A DNA stretch of 64,000 nt from Gammaproteobacteria bacterium (GCA_028870845.1 JAGWOR010000005.1:19079-83078), one strand, 5' to 3'. Numbered from the stretch's first letter, positions 31,545 through 40,934 are shown. The notes: generated from the sequence alone by a model not told the origin. Made by a program: numbers and translations.

Positions 31545-32156
31545 ATGAGTCGTCCGCAGGGTTCCCGGTGGCGTTGGCAATCCTGGTGGCCGATTCTGGC
31601 CATCGTGGTGCCCTGCACGCTGCTGAATCTGGGCGGTGAGCCGGTGCGCCAGTTGCTGGAATATGACCGCGCCGGCATCCTGCGGGGCCAATGGTGGCGG
31701 ATTTTCACCGGGAATTTCGTGCATCTGGGCTGGAGCCACCTGGCAGAGGACATGGCGGGCTACACGCTGCTATGCCTGCTGCTGCAGGAGGTGTTGCCGG
31801 GCTGGCGTGCTCCGCTCGTGGTGGTGTTGGGCGCCATGGGTGTAGGCAGCGGATTATTGCTGGCTGACCCTCAACTGGGTTGGTACCTGGGCATCTCCGG
31901 CGCCCTGAATACGCTATGGATCGCCGGTGCCATGCGGCTTATGCGCCAGCGGGATTGGGTAGGCTGGGTATTGGCGGTATTTCTCGTAGCGAAGCTCGTT
32001 TATGAGCAGCTCTGCGGGCCATTGCCATGGACCGTGGCCACCACTGGTGGTCCTGTGGCGGTTGACTCACATCTCTATGGCGCCTGTACGGGCGCCATCC
32101 TGGGACTGGTGATGACGCTTATGCCACGCTCGAACACTCGGCCAGGACGACTATAA
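31545..32156 (+). CDS. Rhombosortase-like rhomboid protease
   Basis: Small rhomboid-fold intramembrane serine protease, about 203 residues with about six hydrophobic helices. Seen: WWRIFTGNFVHLGWSHLAEDMAG (first helices), catalytic serine in GISGALN (Ser118) and catalytic histidine in VDSHLYGACTGAI (His176). The size and composition fit the rhombosortase group, which processes proteins with a GlyGly-CTERM tail; known family members co-occur with T2SS. Divergent from gspG with about 86 bases between starts. Starts at 31533, 31539 or 31545 are possible. That it cleaves T2SS substrates is inference. Confidence 0.75.
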   Translation: MSRPQGSRWRWQSWWPILAIVVPCTLLNLGGEPVRQLLEYDRAGILRGQWWRIFTGNFVHLGWSHLAEDMAGYTLLCLLLQEVLPGWRAPLVVVLGAMGVGSGLLLADPQLGWYLGISGALNTLWIAGAMRLMRQRDWVGWVLAVFLVAKLVYEQLCGPLPWTVATTGGPVAVDSHLYGACTGAILGLVMTLMPRSNTRPGRL

Positions 32157-32182
32157 TCCGCCACTCCCAAGGAGATTTGCGT

Positions 32183-33121
32183 ATGTCCATTGCCGTGGTT
32201 TTTCCTGGCCAAGGATCACAAGCTGTCGGCATGCTCGCCGAATTGGGAAATACATACCCTGTTATTAAACAAACAGTTGCAGAAGCTTCCAAGAAACTGG
32301 ATTATGACCTTTGGGAGCTGATGCAGGCCGGACCTGAGGAACGCCTGAACTCCACCGCCCATACCCAGCCAGCTTTGCTGGCGGCCGGGGTGGCGATTTG
32401 GCGCCTGTGGGAGTCACAGGCTGGGCCCGGACCGGCATATATGGCGGGCCACAGCTTGGGCGAATATACCGCCTTGGTATGTGCCGGAGCCCTGGACTTT
32501 GCCACCGCCATCCAGCTGGTGGAATTCCGCGGCGTTGCCATGCAGGCGGCGGTTCCCGCGGGTACTGGCGCCATGGCTGCGGTGCTGGGGCTGGAGGATC
32601 AAGCTGTCATGGAGGCCTGCCGCACCGCCGCTGACGGACAGGTGGTTGCACCGGCCAACTACAATGCTCCAGGGCAGGTGGTGATTGCCGGGCACCGGCA
32701 GGCCGTGGATCGGGCCGGCCAGACCTGCAAACAAAGGGGCGCGAAACGGGTTATCCCATTGGCGGTCAGCGTTCCCTCCCATTGCGCCCTGATGCGGCCG
32801 GCAGCCGAGCAATTGGGTGCCCGGCTGAGTGGCACAACATTCCAGCCGCCCGCGATCCCGGTTCTCCACAATCAGGACGTTTCAGACCATGCGGATGCCG
32901 AAGGTATACGCAAAGCGCTCACGGCGCAGTTGTACAGTCCGGTACGCTGGGTGGAAACAGTCAGATTTTTGGCAAGCCATGGGGTTACCCAGTTGGTGGA
33001 AATGGGTCCCGGCGGCGTGCTGGCCGGCTTGGGCCGGCGCATTGATAAATCGCTAAAAACCTGCGCGGTGGACAGTCCGGCCAACCTGGCCAGCGCACTG
33101 GCGCAAGTACACGAGGTTTGA
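32183..33121 (+). CDS. fabD: Malonyl-CoA:ACP transacylase
   Basis: Transfers malonyl groups from CoA to ACP for fatty acid synthesis. VFPGQGSQAVGML at the N-terminus, catalytic serine in AGHSLGEYTAL (Ser91), and histidine in SVPSHCALM. 312 residues. AAGGAG precedes ATG 32183; an in-frame TTG at 32177 is inside the ribosome site region. Upstream, where rpmF-plsX-fabH are common in relatives, there is the rhombosortase instead. Confidence 0.96.
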   Translation: MSIAVVFPGQGSQAVGMLAELGNTYPVIKQTVAEASKKLDYDLWELMQAGPEERLNSTAHTQPALLAAGVAIWRLWESQAGPGPAYMAGHSLGEYTALVCAGALDFATAIQLVEFRGVAMQAAVPAGTGAMAAVLGLEDQAVMEACRTAADGQVVAPANYNAPGQVVIAGHRQAVDRAGQTCKQRGAKRVIPLAVSVPSHCALMRPAAEQLGARLSGTTFQPPAIPVLHNQDVSDHADAEGIRKALTAQLYSPVRWVETVRFLASHGVTQLVEMGPGGVLAGLGRRIDKSLKTCAVDSPANLASALAQVHEV

Positions 33122-33123
33122 GA

Positions 33124-33864
33124 ATGTTACATGAGGCAATCGCCCTGGTTACCGGCAGCAGCCGTGGCATCGGCAAAGCCATCGCCATGGCGCTCGGCCA
33201 GGCCGGCGCCACCGTGATAGGCACCTCCACAACCCCTGACGGCGCGGCTCATATTGGCAGCTACCTGACAGCCGCCGGTATCAAAGGCAGGGGATGCGTC
33301 CTGGATGTGGCTGACGCCCAGGGGGTGGATGACACCGTCAAGGCCGTGGCCAGCGAGTACGGCGACGTGACCATCCTGGTGAACAATGCCGGCATTACCC
33401 GCGACACGCTGTTGCTGCGCATGCAGGAGCAGGATTGGGACGCGGTCATCGATACCGACCTGGGTTCCGTTTTCCGGCTCTCCAAGGCCTGCCTGCGCGG
33501 CATGATGAAGGCCCGCCACGGGCGTATCATCAATATATCGTCCGTCGTCGGCGCCACCGGCAACCCCGGGCAGGCAAACTACTGCGCCGCCAAGGCCGGT
33601 ATTATCGGTTTTACCAAATCACTGGCCCGTGAAATCGGCTCCAGAAACATTACCGTAAACTGCATTGCTCCGGGATTTATCGATACCGACATGACGCGGG
33701 CGCTGAATCCGGAACAGCGCAACAGCATGATCAGCCAGATTCCCTTGCAGCGGCTGGGAACGCCCGAAGACATTGCCCAGGCCGTGCTGTTTCTGTCATC
33801 AGCTGCCGCGGCCTATATCACCGGGGAAACCCTGCATGTCAACGGCGGCATGCATATGGCCTGA
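33124..33864 (+). CDS. fabG: 3-oxoacyl-ACP reductase
   Basis: NADPH-dependent short-chain dehydrogenase for the first reduction in the fatty acid cycle. Cofactor motif [14 protein letters not shown] at about residues 87-90, and catalytic Ser140-Tyr153-Lys157 (YCAAK). 246 residues. ATG 33124 with GAGG upstream is preferred over TTG 33118. It starts just after the fabD stop. Confidence 0.96.
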   Translation: MLHEAIALVTGSSRGIGKAIAMALGQAGATVIGTSTTPDGAAHIGSYLTAAGIKGRGCVLDVADAQGVDDTVKAVASEYGDVTILVNNAGITRDTLLLRMQEQDWDAVIDTDLGSVFRLSKACLRGMMKARHGRIINISSVVGATGNPGQANYCAAKAGIIGFTKSLAREIGSRNITVNCIAPGFIDTDMTRALNPEQRNSMISQIPLQRLGTPEDIAQAVLFLSSAAAAYITGETLHVNGGMHMA

Positions 33865-33933
33865 ACCCGGCGCCGGATGCATACAACCGGCGGTGGCGGC
33901 GGGCAAAGGATTTCACTACAATACCGCCCCCAG

Positions 33934-33955
33934 TTTGCCGGTTTTGGCCGGCAAA
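33934..33955 (+). repeat. Hairpin in the fabG-acpP spacer
   Basis: TTTGCCGG (33934-33941) and CCGGCAAA (33948-33955) form a perfect 8-bp stem with a six-base loop, without a T-run. It lies 34 bases before acpP. It may stabilise the abundant acpP message or act as a partial terminator; the role is not shown. Confidence 0.5.
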
Positions 33956-33989
33956 GCTGATTTCGTCACTTAGGGAGGTCCCTTCAGCC

Positions 33990-34232
33990 ATGAGTAGCAT
34001 CGAAGAACGCGTAAAGAAGATCGTCGTAGAACAACTGGGTGTCAAAGAAGAACAGGTCACCCTGCAGGCTTCTTTTGTGGACGATCTGGGTGCTGACTCC
34101 CTGGATACTGTCGAACTGGTAATGGCCTTGGAGGAGGAGTTCGAATGCGAAATCCCCGACGAAGAGGCTGAAAAAATCACCACGGTAGGGCAGGCAGTCG
34201 ATTACATCAAGGAACACCTGCCGAACGCCTAA
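33990..34232 (+). CDS. acpP: Acyl carrier protein
   Basis: Carries growing acyl chains on a phosphopantetheine arm. 80 residues, acidic, with the prosthetic-group serine in [18 protein letters not shown] (Ser37). GGGAGG lies upstream. Located between fabG and fabF as in most gammaproteobacteria. Confidence 0.98.
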   Translation: MSSIEERVKKIVVEQLGVKEEQVTLQASFVDDLGADSLDTVELVMALEEEFECEIPDEEAEKITTVGQAVDYIKEHLPNA

Positions 34233-34254
34233 GTGCCTGATTTGCCTGCACAGA

Positions 34255-34282
34255 GCCGTTGTCCCCGCAAGGTGGCAACGGC
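34255..34282 (+). repeat. Inverted repeat in the acpP-fabF spacer
   Basis: GCCGTTG and CAACGGC form a 7-bp stem with a 14-base loop, followed by a T-rich but interrupted run. It could be a weak terminator that lowers fabF relative to acpP. Evidence is structural only. Confidence 0.35.
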
Positions 34283-34333
34283 CTTGTCATTTCTTATACT
34301 CTGCTAAAGCCTTTACCTGAAAGGATTGGGGCT

Positions 34334-35578
34334 GTGACCAAACGTCGCGTAGTGGTAACGGGTCTGGGGATCATTTCTCCGGTTGGTAATACCGTGGAAA
34401 CAGCCTGGCAGATGGTGCTTGCCGGCAAGAGCGGCGTCGGGCCGATCACCCATTTTGACGCCAGCAGCTACACGACCCGGATTGCGGCTGAAGTGAAAAA
34501 CTTCGACCCTGCGCAGTACATCGAACCGAAAGACATCAAGAAAATGGACCCGTTCATACATTACGGGGTGGCGGCTTCCATGCAGGCGGTCAAGGATTCC
34601 GGACTCGAAGTCACCGAAGCCAACGCGGCCCGTATCGGCGCCGCCATCGGTGCCGGCATCGGCGGACTCACCAACATCGAGAAAGCCCATGCTTCGATTC
34701 TGGAAACCGGCGGACCGCGCCGGGTATCGCCGTTTTTCGTGCCATCGAGCATCATCAACATGATCGCCGGGCAGTTGTCCATCCATTACGGCTTCAAGGG
34801 TCCGAATATCGCCATCGTCACCGCCTGCACCACCGCCAACCACAACATCGGCTTCGGAATGCGCTGCATCCAATACGGCGATGCCGACGTCATGATCACC
34901 GGGGGAGCGGAAATGGCGGTGACGCCGCTGGGAGTTGCCGGTTTCTGCGCTGCCCGCGCGCTATCCACGCGCAACGATGCGCCGGAGAAAGCCAGCCGCC
35001 CCTGGGACCGGGACCGGGACGGGTTCATATTGGGCGAAGGCGCCGGCATCCTGGTGCTGGAGGAACTGCAACATGCCAGAAAGCGCGGCGCCAGGATTTA
35101 TGCCGAGCTGCTGGGTTTCGGCATGAGTGGTGACGCCTACCACATGACCGCACCGCCCGAAGACGGTGAGGGTGCCCGGTTGTGCATGGAAAATTCATTG
35201 CATGATGCAGGCCTGCGTCCGGAGCAGGTGCAATACATCAACGCCCATGGCACCTCCACGCTGGTGGGCGACAAAGGCGAAAGCATCGCCATCCAGCGCG
35301 CCTTCGGTGAACATGCCAAAAAACTTGCCGTCAGCTCCACTAAGTCCATGACCGGGCATCTGCTGGGCGCGGCTGGCGGCGTTGAGGCGATTTTCAGCAT
35401 CCTGGCGCTGCGCGACCAGGTGGCACCTCCGACCATCAATCTCGAGCATCCCGGCGACGGCTGTGACCTGGACTATGTCCCGGGCACGGCGCGCCGCATG
35501 AATATGGACACGGTGTTGTCCAATTCATTCGGCTTCGGCGGCACCAATGGCACGCTGGTGTTCCGGCAATTCAGCTGA
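34334..35578 (+). CDS. fabF: 3-oxoacyl-ACP synthase II
   Basis: Elongating condensing enzyme of fatty acid synthesis. Catalytic cysteine in [12 protein letters not shown] (Cys165), histidines in NAHGTST and [14 protein letters not shown] 34334 ([11 protein letters not shown]) matches the family start and gives 414 residues; the frame is open upstream but unmatched. mltG follows after about 165 bases; pabC, often between them, is absent. Confidence 0.96.
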   Translation: MTKRRVVVTGLGIISPVGNTVETAWQMVLAGKSGVGPITHFDASSYTTRIAAEVKNFDPAQYIEPKDIKKMDPFIHYGVAASMQAVKDSGLEVTEANAARIGAAIGAGIGGLTNIEKAHASILETGGPRRVSPFFVPSSIINMIAGQLSIHYGFKGPNIAIVTACTTANHNIGFGMRCIQYGDADVMITGGAEMAVTPLGVAGFCAARALSTRNDAPEKASRPWDRDRDGFILGEGAGILVLEELQHARKRGARIYAELLGFGMSGDAYHMTAPPEDGEGARLCMENSLHDAGLRPEQVQYINAHGTSTLVGDKGESIAIQRAFGEHAKKLAVSSTKSMTGHLLGAAGGVEAIFSILALRDQVAPPTINLEHPGDGCDLDYVPGTARRMNMDTVLSNSFGFGGTNGTLVFRQFS

Positions 35579-35742
35579 TTTTCTGCAGCCCGATTGCATC
35601 AGAACTGGCTGCCGCCACAAGCCCGGACTAATTCCACCAGTACCGCGGCTGCTGGCTGGTGAAAAACAGGAAATTCCTTCGGAATCCGCCGTCAACCGCA
35701 TGCTGAATCGGGCATTCGAATGCTGACAGGATCGCCATCGTA

Positions 35743-36750
35743 ATGCATCTGCGCAAAACACATCTCGCATGGTTGTTGGCGCTGCTGTGCGTGCTCACGG
35801 CTTCCGGCTACCTGTATGTGCGCTGGTACCTGACAGCGGTAATTACCGGCCGCGCGATGATTGTGGAAATAGCACCGGGCGAATCCCTGCGCATGGTGGC
35901 CGATACATTGCATGCCCAAGGTGTGCTGCCGCATCCACTCGATCTGGTAATGCTTGCGCGCCTGCACAACGACGCCAATGCGATCCGGGCCGGCGAGTAC
36001 CAGGTGGAGTCCGGAACCAGCGTAGCCGGCCTGCTGCAATTGCTGAGAAGCGGCAAAGTGGTGATGCATTCACTCACGCTGGTGGACGGCTGGACATTTG
36101 CCCAGGTTCTGGCGGCGGTGGAGGCCGACCCAGACCTGAAACACAGTTTGCGGGGAATGGATGCTGCTGCCATCATGACAAAGCTGGGATATGCCGGACA
36201 AAATCCGGAAGGCATGTTTTATCCAGATACCTACCAGTTTCCAAGGAGCACCAGCGACGCGGCGTTCCTGGTTCGCGCCTACCTGGCCATGCAGACGCAT
36301 CTGCAGGAGGCTTGGCGTGCCCGGGCGCCGGGTTTGCCGTATCGCACTCCCTATGAGGCCTTGATCATGGCTTCCATCATCGAAAAAGAAACCGCCCAGC
36401 CCAAGGAACGCGGCGAGATCGCCGGGGTGTTCGTGCGTCGATTGCAGAAGGGCATGAAACTGCAAAGCGACCCCACCGTCATCTACGGTCTTGGTTCACG
36501 CTATCACGGCAAGCTTACCTACAAGGATCTGCGCACTGATACGCCCTACAACAGCTACACGCGTTATGGTCTTCCGCCCACGCCCATCTGCATGCCCGGT
36601 ATGCCGTCAATCGTGGCTGCGCTGCATCCGACGCCCGGTAATGCCCTGTATTTCGTCGCCCGCGGCGACGGCACCCATCAGTTTTCGGCTACCCTGAAGG
36701 AACAGACCGCTGCAGTGGAAAAATATCAGATCAAGCACCAACCGCCATGA
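35743..36750 (+). CDS. mltG: Endolytic murein transglycosylase
   Basis: Inner-membrane lytic transglycosylase that cuts nascent glycan strands. N-terminal membrane helix (LAWLLALLCVLTASGYLYV), LysM-like domain, then the YceG catalytic domain with EGMFYPDTYQF (catalytic Glu) and MASIIEKET. 335 residues. Overlaps tmk by four bases. The pairing with tmk-holB is conserved. Confidence 0.94.
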   Translation: MHLRKTHLAWLLALLCVLTASGYLYVRWYLTAVITGRAMIVEIAPGESLRMVADTLHAQGVLPHPLDLVMLARLHNDANAIRAGEYQVESGTSVAGLLQLLRSGKVVMHSLTLVDGWTFAQVLAAVEADPDLKHSLRGMDAAAIMTKLGYAGQNPEGMFYPDTYQFPRSTSDAAFLVRAYLAMQTHLQEAWRARAPGLPYRTPYEALIMASIIEKETAQPKERGEIAGVFVRRLQKGMKLQSDPTVIYGLGSRYHGKLTYKDLRTDTPYNSYTRYGLPPTPICMPGMPSIVAALHPTPGNALYFVARGDGTHQFSATLKEQTAAVEKYQIKHQPP

Positions 36751-37397
36751 ACCAGCGCAAAAGCCGTGCCCGTGGCAAATTCATCACCCTGGAAGGCGTG
36801 GAGGGCATGGGCAAATCCACGCACCTGAATTTCATCAGCGCTTACCTGAAAGCGCGCGGCCTTCGTGTGCAGGTAACGCGTGAGCCCGGAGGCACGCCGG
36901 CGGCCGACGAAATCCGCGCCCTGTTGCTGAATAACCGCAGGGAACCGATCCCGCCCATGGCGGAACTGCTGTTGATGTTTGCCGCCAGGACATTGCATGT
37001 GGAAAACGTGATCCGGCCGGCGCTGGCCTCCGGTACCTGGATAGTCTGCGACCGCTTCACCGATGCCACATACGCATACCAGGGAGGCGGGCGCAAACTC
37101 GCCGCGCGCCACATTACGGATTTGGAACGCATGGTGCTCAAGGGCCAGCAGCCCGATCTGACAATTCTCCTGGATGCCGATGTAGAGTTGGGCCTGGAGC
37201 GTGCCAAGCAGCGCGGTTCCCTGGACCGTTTTGAACGGGAGCAGACGGCATTTTTCCGGCGGGTGCGGCGCGTGTACCTGGCACGCGCACGCAGCAACCC
37301 GCGCCGTATCAAGCTGGTCAGGGCCGCCGGCGGTATCGCTGAAATCCAGACACGCATCGCCCAGGTGCTGGAGCAAAGACTGGCTGCATGGCTTTGA
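36747..37397 (+). CDS. tmk: Thymidylate kinase
   Basis: Phosphorylates dTMP to dTDP. P-loop LEGVEGMGKST at about residues 15-25, TREPGGTPAADEIR, CDRFTDATYAYQGGGR, and lid DRFEREQTAFFRRVR. 216 residues. Met in the P-loop (most relatives have Ala) is a mild oddity. Overlaps mltG by four bases and holB by ten. Confidence 0.95.
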   Translation: MNQRKSRARGKFITLEGVEGMGKSTHLNFISAYLKARGLRVQVTREPGGTPAADEIRALLLNNRREPIPPMAELLLMFAARTLHVENVIRPALASGTWIVCDRFTDATYAYQGGGRKLAARHITDLERMVLKGQQPDLTILLDADVELGLERAKQRGSLDRFEREQTAFFRRVRRVYLARARSNPRRIKLVRAAGGIAEIQTRIAQVLEQRLAAWL

Positions 37398-38431
37398 AAG
37401 CCGCATCCCAAGCTTTACTTATGCCTTTGCCATGGCAGACAACCGCCTGGAAGGATCTCAGCGCGCGCCTGGCTAACGCCAGCCTGCCGCATGCGTTGCT
37501 GGTGTCCGGGGTACACGGCAGCGGCAAACAGCAATTTGCCCGGGCATTCGCGGCTCTGGCCTTGTGCCGCAACCCGCAGAACGGCGACGCCTGCGGCAAT
37601 TGCAGCGCATGCCTCCAGTTCGCGGCTGGCAGCCACCCGGATTTCCATTTTGTGACGCCGCAGGAGGATAAAAGCGCCATTCTGGTGGATCAGATCCGCG
37701 AACTTTCCCAGTCACTGGCGCTCACCAGCCTGCATGGCGGGTGGAAGATCGCGCTGCTGGTGCCTGCGGATTGCATGAATGCAAACGCCGCCAACAGCCT
37801 GTTGAAAACCCTGGAAGAGCCGGCTGCGGGAACCCTGCTGCTGTTGCTGACCTCAAGACCGGCGGCCTTGCCGGCCACCATTCGCAGTCGCTGCCAGAGC
37901 GTGCGCCTGGGAACTCCAAAAGCCGAAGCCGCGCTGCAATGGCTGGAGGCGCATGCCTCACGGCCTGACTGGATTCCGCTGCTGAAAATTGCCGGTGGCG
38001 GGCCGTTGCAGGCCCTGGAATTTGCCGGCAACCGCTGGATGCAGGAACGCCTGCAGTACTATCAAACGCTGCTGGAAATGCGGGCAGGAACACGCAATCC
38101 AATCCGTTGTGCCGCCGACGTTCACGCTGAAGACCTGCCCGTGGTCTTGCGCCTGCTGCAAGCCTGGATTTCTGACCTGATCATACTGGCCAGCACCGGC
38201 AGCAATGGGGTACCTGCCGTCACCAATACCGATGCGCTGCCGATATTGCAAAATGCCCTTATGGGGATAAACTTGCGTGGCCTGCATGCCTACCTGGATC
38301 GCATCCTCGAGGTGAACGCGCTATTGGCGACACCCCTGAACCGGCAGTCTCTGCTGGAAGTGCTGTATCTGGATTGGTCACAGGGATTGCAGCCGTTGGG
38401 AAAACTGCCACTCGCGGCACGAGGAGGTTGA
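37388..38431 (+). CDS. holB: DNA polymerase III subunit delta-prime
   Basis: Clamp-loader subunit. SGVHGSGKQQFA stands at the P-loop position, a zinc-type cluster reads CRNPQNGDACGNCSACLQF, and SLLKTLEEP plus TIRSRCQ (SRC motif) follow. 347 residues from ATG 37388; ATG 37421 (MPLPWQ) aligns better with the E. coli start, so the first 11 residues are uncertain. Follows tmk as usual. Confidence 0.93.
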   Translation: MALKAASQALLMPLPWQTTAWKDLSARLANASLPHALLVSGVHGSGKQQFARAFAALALCRNPQNGDACGNCSACLQFAAGSHPDFHFVTPQEDKSAILVDQIRELSQSLALTSLHGGWKIALLVPADCMNANAANSLLKTLEEPAAGTLLLLLTSRPAALPATIRSRCQSVRLGTPKAEAALQWLEAHASRPDWIPLLKIAGGGPLQALEFAGNRWMQERLQYYQTLLEMRAGTRNPIRCAADVHAEDLPVVLRLLQAWISDLIILASTGSNGVPAVTNTDALPILQNALMGINLRGLHAYLDRILEVNALLATPLNRQSLLEVLYLDWSQGLQPLGKLPLAARGG

Positions 38432-38435
38432 CTGA

Positions 38436-38783
38436 ATGAACACACCCCGCCAGCAGGGGATTCTCAATCTCGTCATCAAGGACAAAAGCGCCTTGTACAG
38501 CGCTTACATGCCATTCGTAAAAAATGGCGGTCTTTTCATTCCAACCAATAAATCCTATCAGCTCGGCGATGACGTGTTCATACTTCTGCAACTCATGGAC
38601 TCCCCCGAGCGCCTGCCGGTGGCAGCCAAGGTGGCATGGGTCACGCCACGCAGCACCAACCGATCACGTGCCATGGGCATCGGCGTGCAGTTCAGCGAGC
38701 AGGATGGCGGCAATACCCAGCGCAAAATCGAAAGCCTGCTGGGGGGCGCTTTGCAGGCCGACCGGCCAACCCATACGATGTAG
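38436..38783 (+). CDS. pilZ: Type IV pilus PilZ-domain protein
   Basis: 115-residue PilZ-family protein needed for type IV pilus assembly in pseudomonads. Body shows NGGLFIPTNKSYQLGDDVFILLQLMD and VAAKVAWVTPR, ending with a GIGVQFSEQ strand. The RxxxR c-di-GMP motif is not obvious, as in PilZ proper, which does not bind the nucleotide well. The holB-pilZ order is conserved. tatD, the usual next gene, is replaced by another gene. Confidence 0.88.
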   Translation: MNTPRQQGILNLVIKDKSALYSAYMPFVKNGGLFIPTNKSYQLGDDVFILLQLMDSPERLPVAAKVAWVTPRSTNRSRAMGIGVQFSEQDGGNTQRKIESLLGGALQADRPTHTM

Positions 38784-38961
38784 CGCGCATTCGCATGCCA
38801 GCCATGCCCGATTGCAGGCGCCCACAAGCGGCAACTTGGTGCGGCATATTCGTTGCTTAATCCGGTTTTGAAACATTAACCCCGCTGATACCATCGAGCT
38901 GTTAACCAAAGCCGCCGCGCTGGCGCAGTCAGGCAGGCCGGGGGAGGCGCTCGATATTTAC

Positions 38962-39864
38962 ATGGCCGCCCTGGCGCAGGCCGAATCGCTCGGCCTGCTG
39001 GTTCGCATGCCGAGCTTGCCCGCCGCATTTCGGCAGCAGCTCGAAAAAGCGATCGCCATGGTGCAACAGGCGAGAGCCGCACACCTGGAAAGCAAACTTG
39101 CTGCCTTGCGTTGCCATTATCCGGACACGGAATTCGCACGCGTCGACCGCTGTGTTCGCATTTTCCTGGGCCGCGAACCGATGCCAAGTGGACACCGGCT
39201 GCAACGGCCTACATTCATGAGCTTCCCGGGCCTGCCGGCTCAAGCCTGGTTTGAGCGGAATCAGTTCCCGTGGCTGGAAGAAATCGAGCGGCATACCGGC
39301 GGAATCCGCGCTGAGTTGTACCAGGTGCTGCAAGAACAGCAGGGTTTCCAGCCCTTCGTGGAAATACCGGAACACCACCAAGCCGCTGCCTACTGGCAGG
39401 GCCTGAATTATTCTCCCAACTGGAATGCGTATTTTTTCTACCGCGACGGGCGGCGCTATGATGACAATTGCCGGCGTTGCCCGTTAACGTCCACCCTGCT
39501 GGACAGTCTGCCGCTGTGCCGGGTCGACGAGCATTCCCCGGAAGTTTTCTTTTCCGTGCTCAAACCCGGCGCGCACATCCCCCGGCACACCGGCGTCATC
39601 AATACCCGACTGGTGACGCATCTGCCGCTGGTGATCCCAGACGATTGCGGCATCCGGGTCGGGGACGAGACCCGCGGCTGGAAACCAGGCGAGTGCCTGG
39701 TGTTTGACGACACTTTCGAACACGAGGCCTGGAACCGCAGCTCACAGACACGTGTGGTGTTGATCTTCGATCTCTGGAATCCATATCTGAGCGAGCTGGA
39801 ACAGCAGGCGATGCGGGTCATCGTGGAGGAACTCGGCCGTTTCAATCGCGAACACGGCCAGTGA
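38962..39864 (+). CDS. Aspartyl/asparaginyl beta-hydroxylase-family protein (start uncertain)
   Basis: Fe(II)/2-oxoglutarate-type dioxygenase fold. Family signature is strong: FFSVLKPGAHIPRHTGVINTR, THLPLVIPDDCGIRVGDE, WKPGECLVFDDTFEHEAWN, RVVLIFDLWNP; two iron-binding histidines are in RHTG and FEHEAWN. The family hydroxylates Asp/Asn or modifies lipids (LpxO-like); the substrate here is unknown. ATG 38962 follows GGGGAGG by 14 bases. However, the same frame upstream from 38872 reads like the first half of a TPR-type helix pair (TKAAALAQSGRPGEALDIY), with no ATG, GTG or TTG after the TGA at 38869-38871, so the true start may be an unusual codon or the gene may be damaged at its 5' end. Confidence 0.82.
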   Translation: MAALAQAESLGLLVRMPSLPAAFRQQLEKAIAMVQQARAAHLESKLAALRCHYPDTEFARVDRCVRIFLGREPMPSGHRLQRPTFMSFPGLPAQAWFERNQFPWLEEIERHTGGIRAELYQVLQEQQGFQPFVEIPEHHQAAAYWQGLNYSPNWNAYFFYRDGRRYDDNCRRCPLTSTLLDSLPLCRVDEHSPEVFFSVLKPGAHIPRHTGVINTRLVTHLPLVIPDDCGIRVGDETRGWKPGECLVFDDTFEHEAWNRSSQTRVVLIFDLWNPYLSELEQQAMRVIVEELGRFNREHGQ

Positions 39865-39893
39865 GCGGCACGCTGGCTTTGCGATAGGACGTG

Positions 39894-40934
39894 CTACAGG
39901 GAGTAACTGGAAAGCCCGTCTTTCAAAACCCAGGCATCAAAACCGCGTTCGCCCAGGATGAACGCTGCGGCTGAACTTCTGCGGCCGGTGTCGCAGCACA
40001 CCACGTATCTGCGATTTGGATCCAGATGGTCGAATTTCAGGCGCAGGGTATACAACGGCATATTCAGCGCACCTTGCAGATGCTGCTGCTCGAATTCGCT
40101 GGGCAGGCGCACGTCCAGCCACTGGCCGCCGGCCGCCACGATCCTCCGGCCTTCCTCCAAAGCGATGCGCTGCTGTTGTGGCTCGATCAGCAACGCCTTG
40201 AAATCCTCCTTGCCCAGCCGTACCAGGGTCCCGTCCGTCAGCATACTTACTGTGGCATTGCGGGTGCCCTCGGCCAGTAACGCTTCCTCGCCGAAACTGG
40301 CGCCGGCACTCAGCTCCGCCAGCGGCATGAGTTTTCCGCTGCCGGGCGCCTCGCGTGCCACCAAACAGCGCCCCTGTGCAAGCACGTAGAAATAATCACC
40401 CGCATCACCCTGCCTGACGATGACCTCACCCTGCCTGGCATTCACCTGCTGCATGCGCATGAACAAGGTCTGGATATTGGCAGCGGGAATTTGGTGAAAA
40501 GCCCTGATTTGCAGCACAGCGGCCATCCAGTCCTGTTGCGCGGTTCCCTGGGCCTGGATTTCAGCCACCTCGAAGACTCCGCTCTGGTCCCAGGTCAGCA
40601 GGATGTCGAGGAAATCGCTGTCGATTTCGAAATATTCGATCTGGCCAGCGGCGCGCGCGGTGACCGACCGCGGTATGTGCGGCGCCAGCGAATGGCGGGC
40701 CTGGTCACTGCCAGCGGTGACGGTAGCCAGCAGCTGGTTTCCTGCGCGCAGTTCCACCGCACCATCTAGCAGGAATATGCTGCGGCGATCGCTGTCATTT
40801 TGCCTGAAAAGAAACCGCCCGGCCTCGAGCTTCCGGATCTGGCACTTGCCCGCCAGGCTGGCCAGTTGCTCCGGCTTCAGGCCGCTGAACGGTGAAAATT
40901 CCTTGAGTCGCTGGATGTCGACCGGGTTAGCCAT
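39894..40934 (-). CDS. Tandem cyclic nucleotide-binding and rhodanese domain protein
   Basis: 346 residues. Two Crp-like cNMP-binding folds (about 10-130, weak, and about 150-265, with GDAGDYFYVLAQGRCLV and GASFGEEALLAEGTRNATVSM), then a C-terminal rhodanese domain (about 270-345: WLDVRLPSEF, GALNMPLYTLR, VVCCDTGRRSS with a catalytic-type cysteine). No DNA-binding domain or membrane segment was seen. It may couple nucleotide sensing to sulfur transfer, but this is inference. ATG 40934 (MANPVDI) chosen; a longer frame is open upstream. Seven bases after the thioesterase gene on the same strand. Confidence 0.82.
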   Translation of the reverse strand: MANPVDIQRLKEFSPFSGLKPEQLASLAGKCQIRKLEAGRFLFRQNDSDRRSIFLLDGAVELRAGNQLLATVTAGSDQARHSLAPHIPRSVTARAAGQIEYFEIDSDFLDILLTWDQSGVFEVAEIQAQGTAQQDWMAAVLQIRAFHQIPAANIQTLFMRMQQVNARQGEVIVRQGDAGDYFYVLAQGRCLVAREAPGSGKLMPLAELSAGASFGEEALLAEGTRNATVSMLTDGTLVRLGKEDFKALLIEPQQQRIALEEGRRIVAAGGQWLDVRLPSEFEQQHLQGALNMPLYTLRLKFDHLDPNRRYVVCCDTGRRSSAAAFILGERGFDAWVLKDGLSSYSL

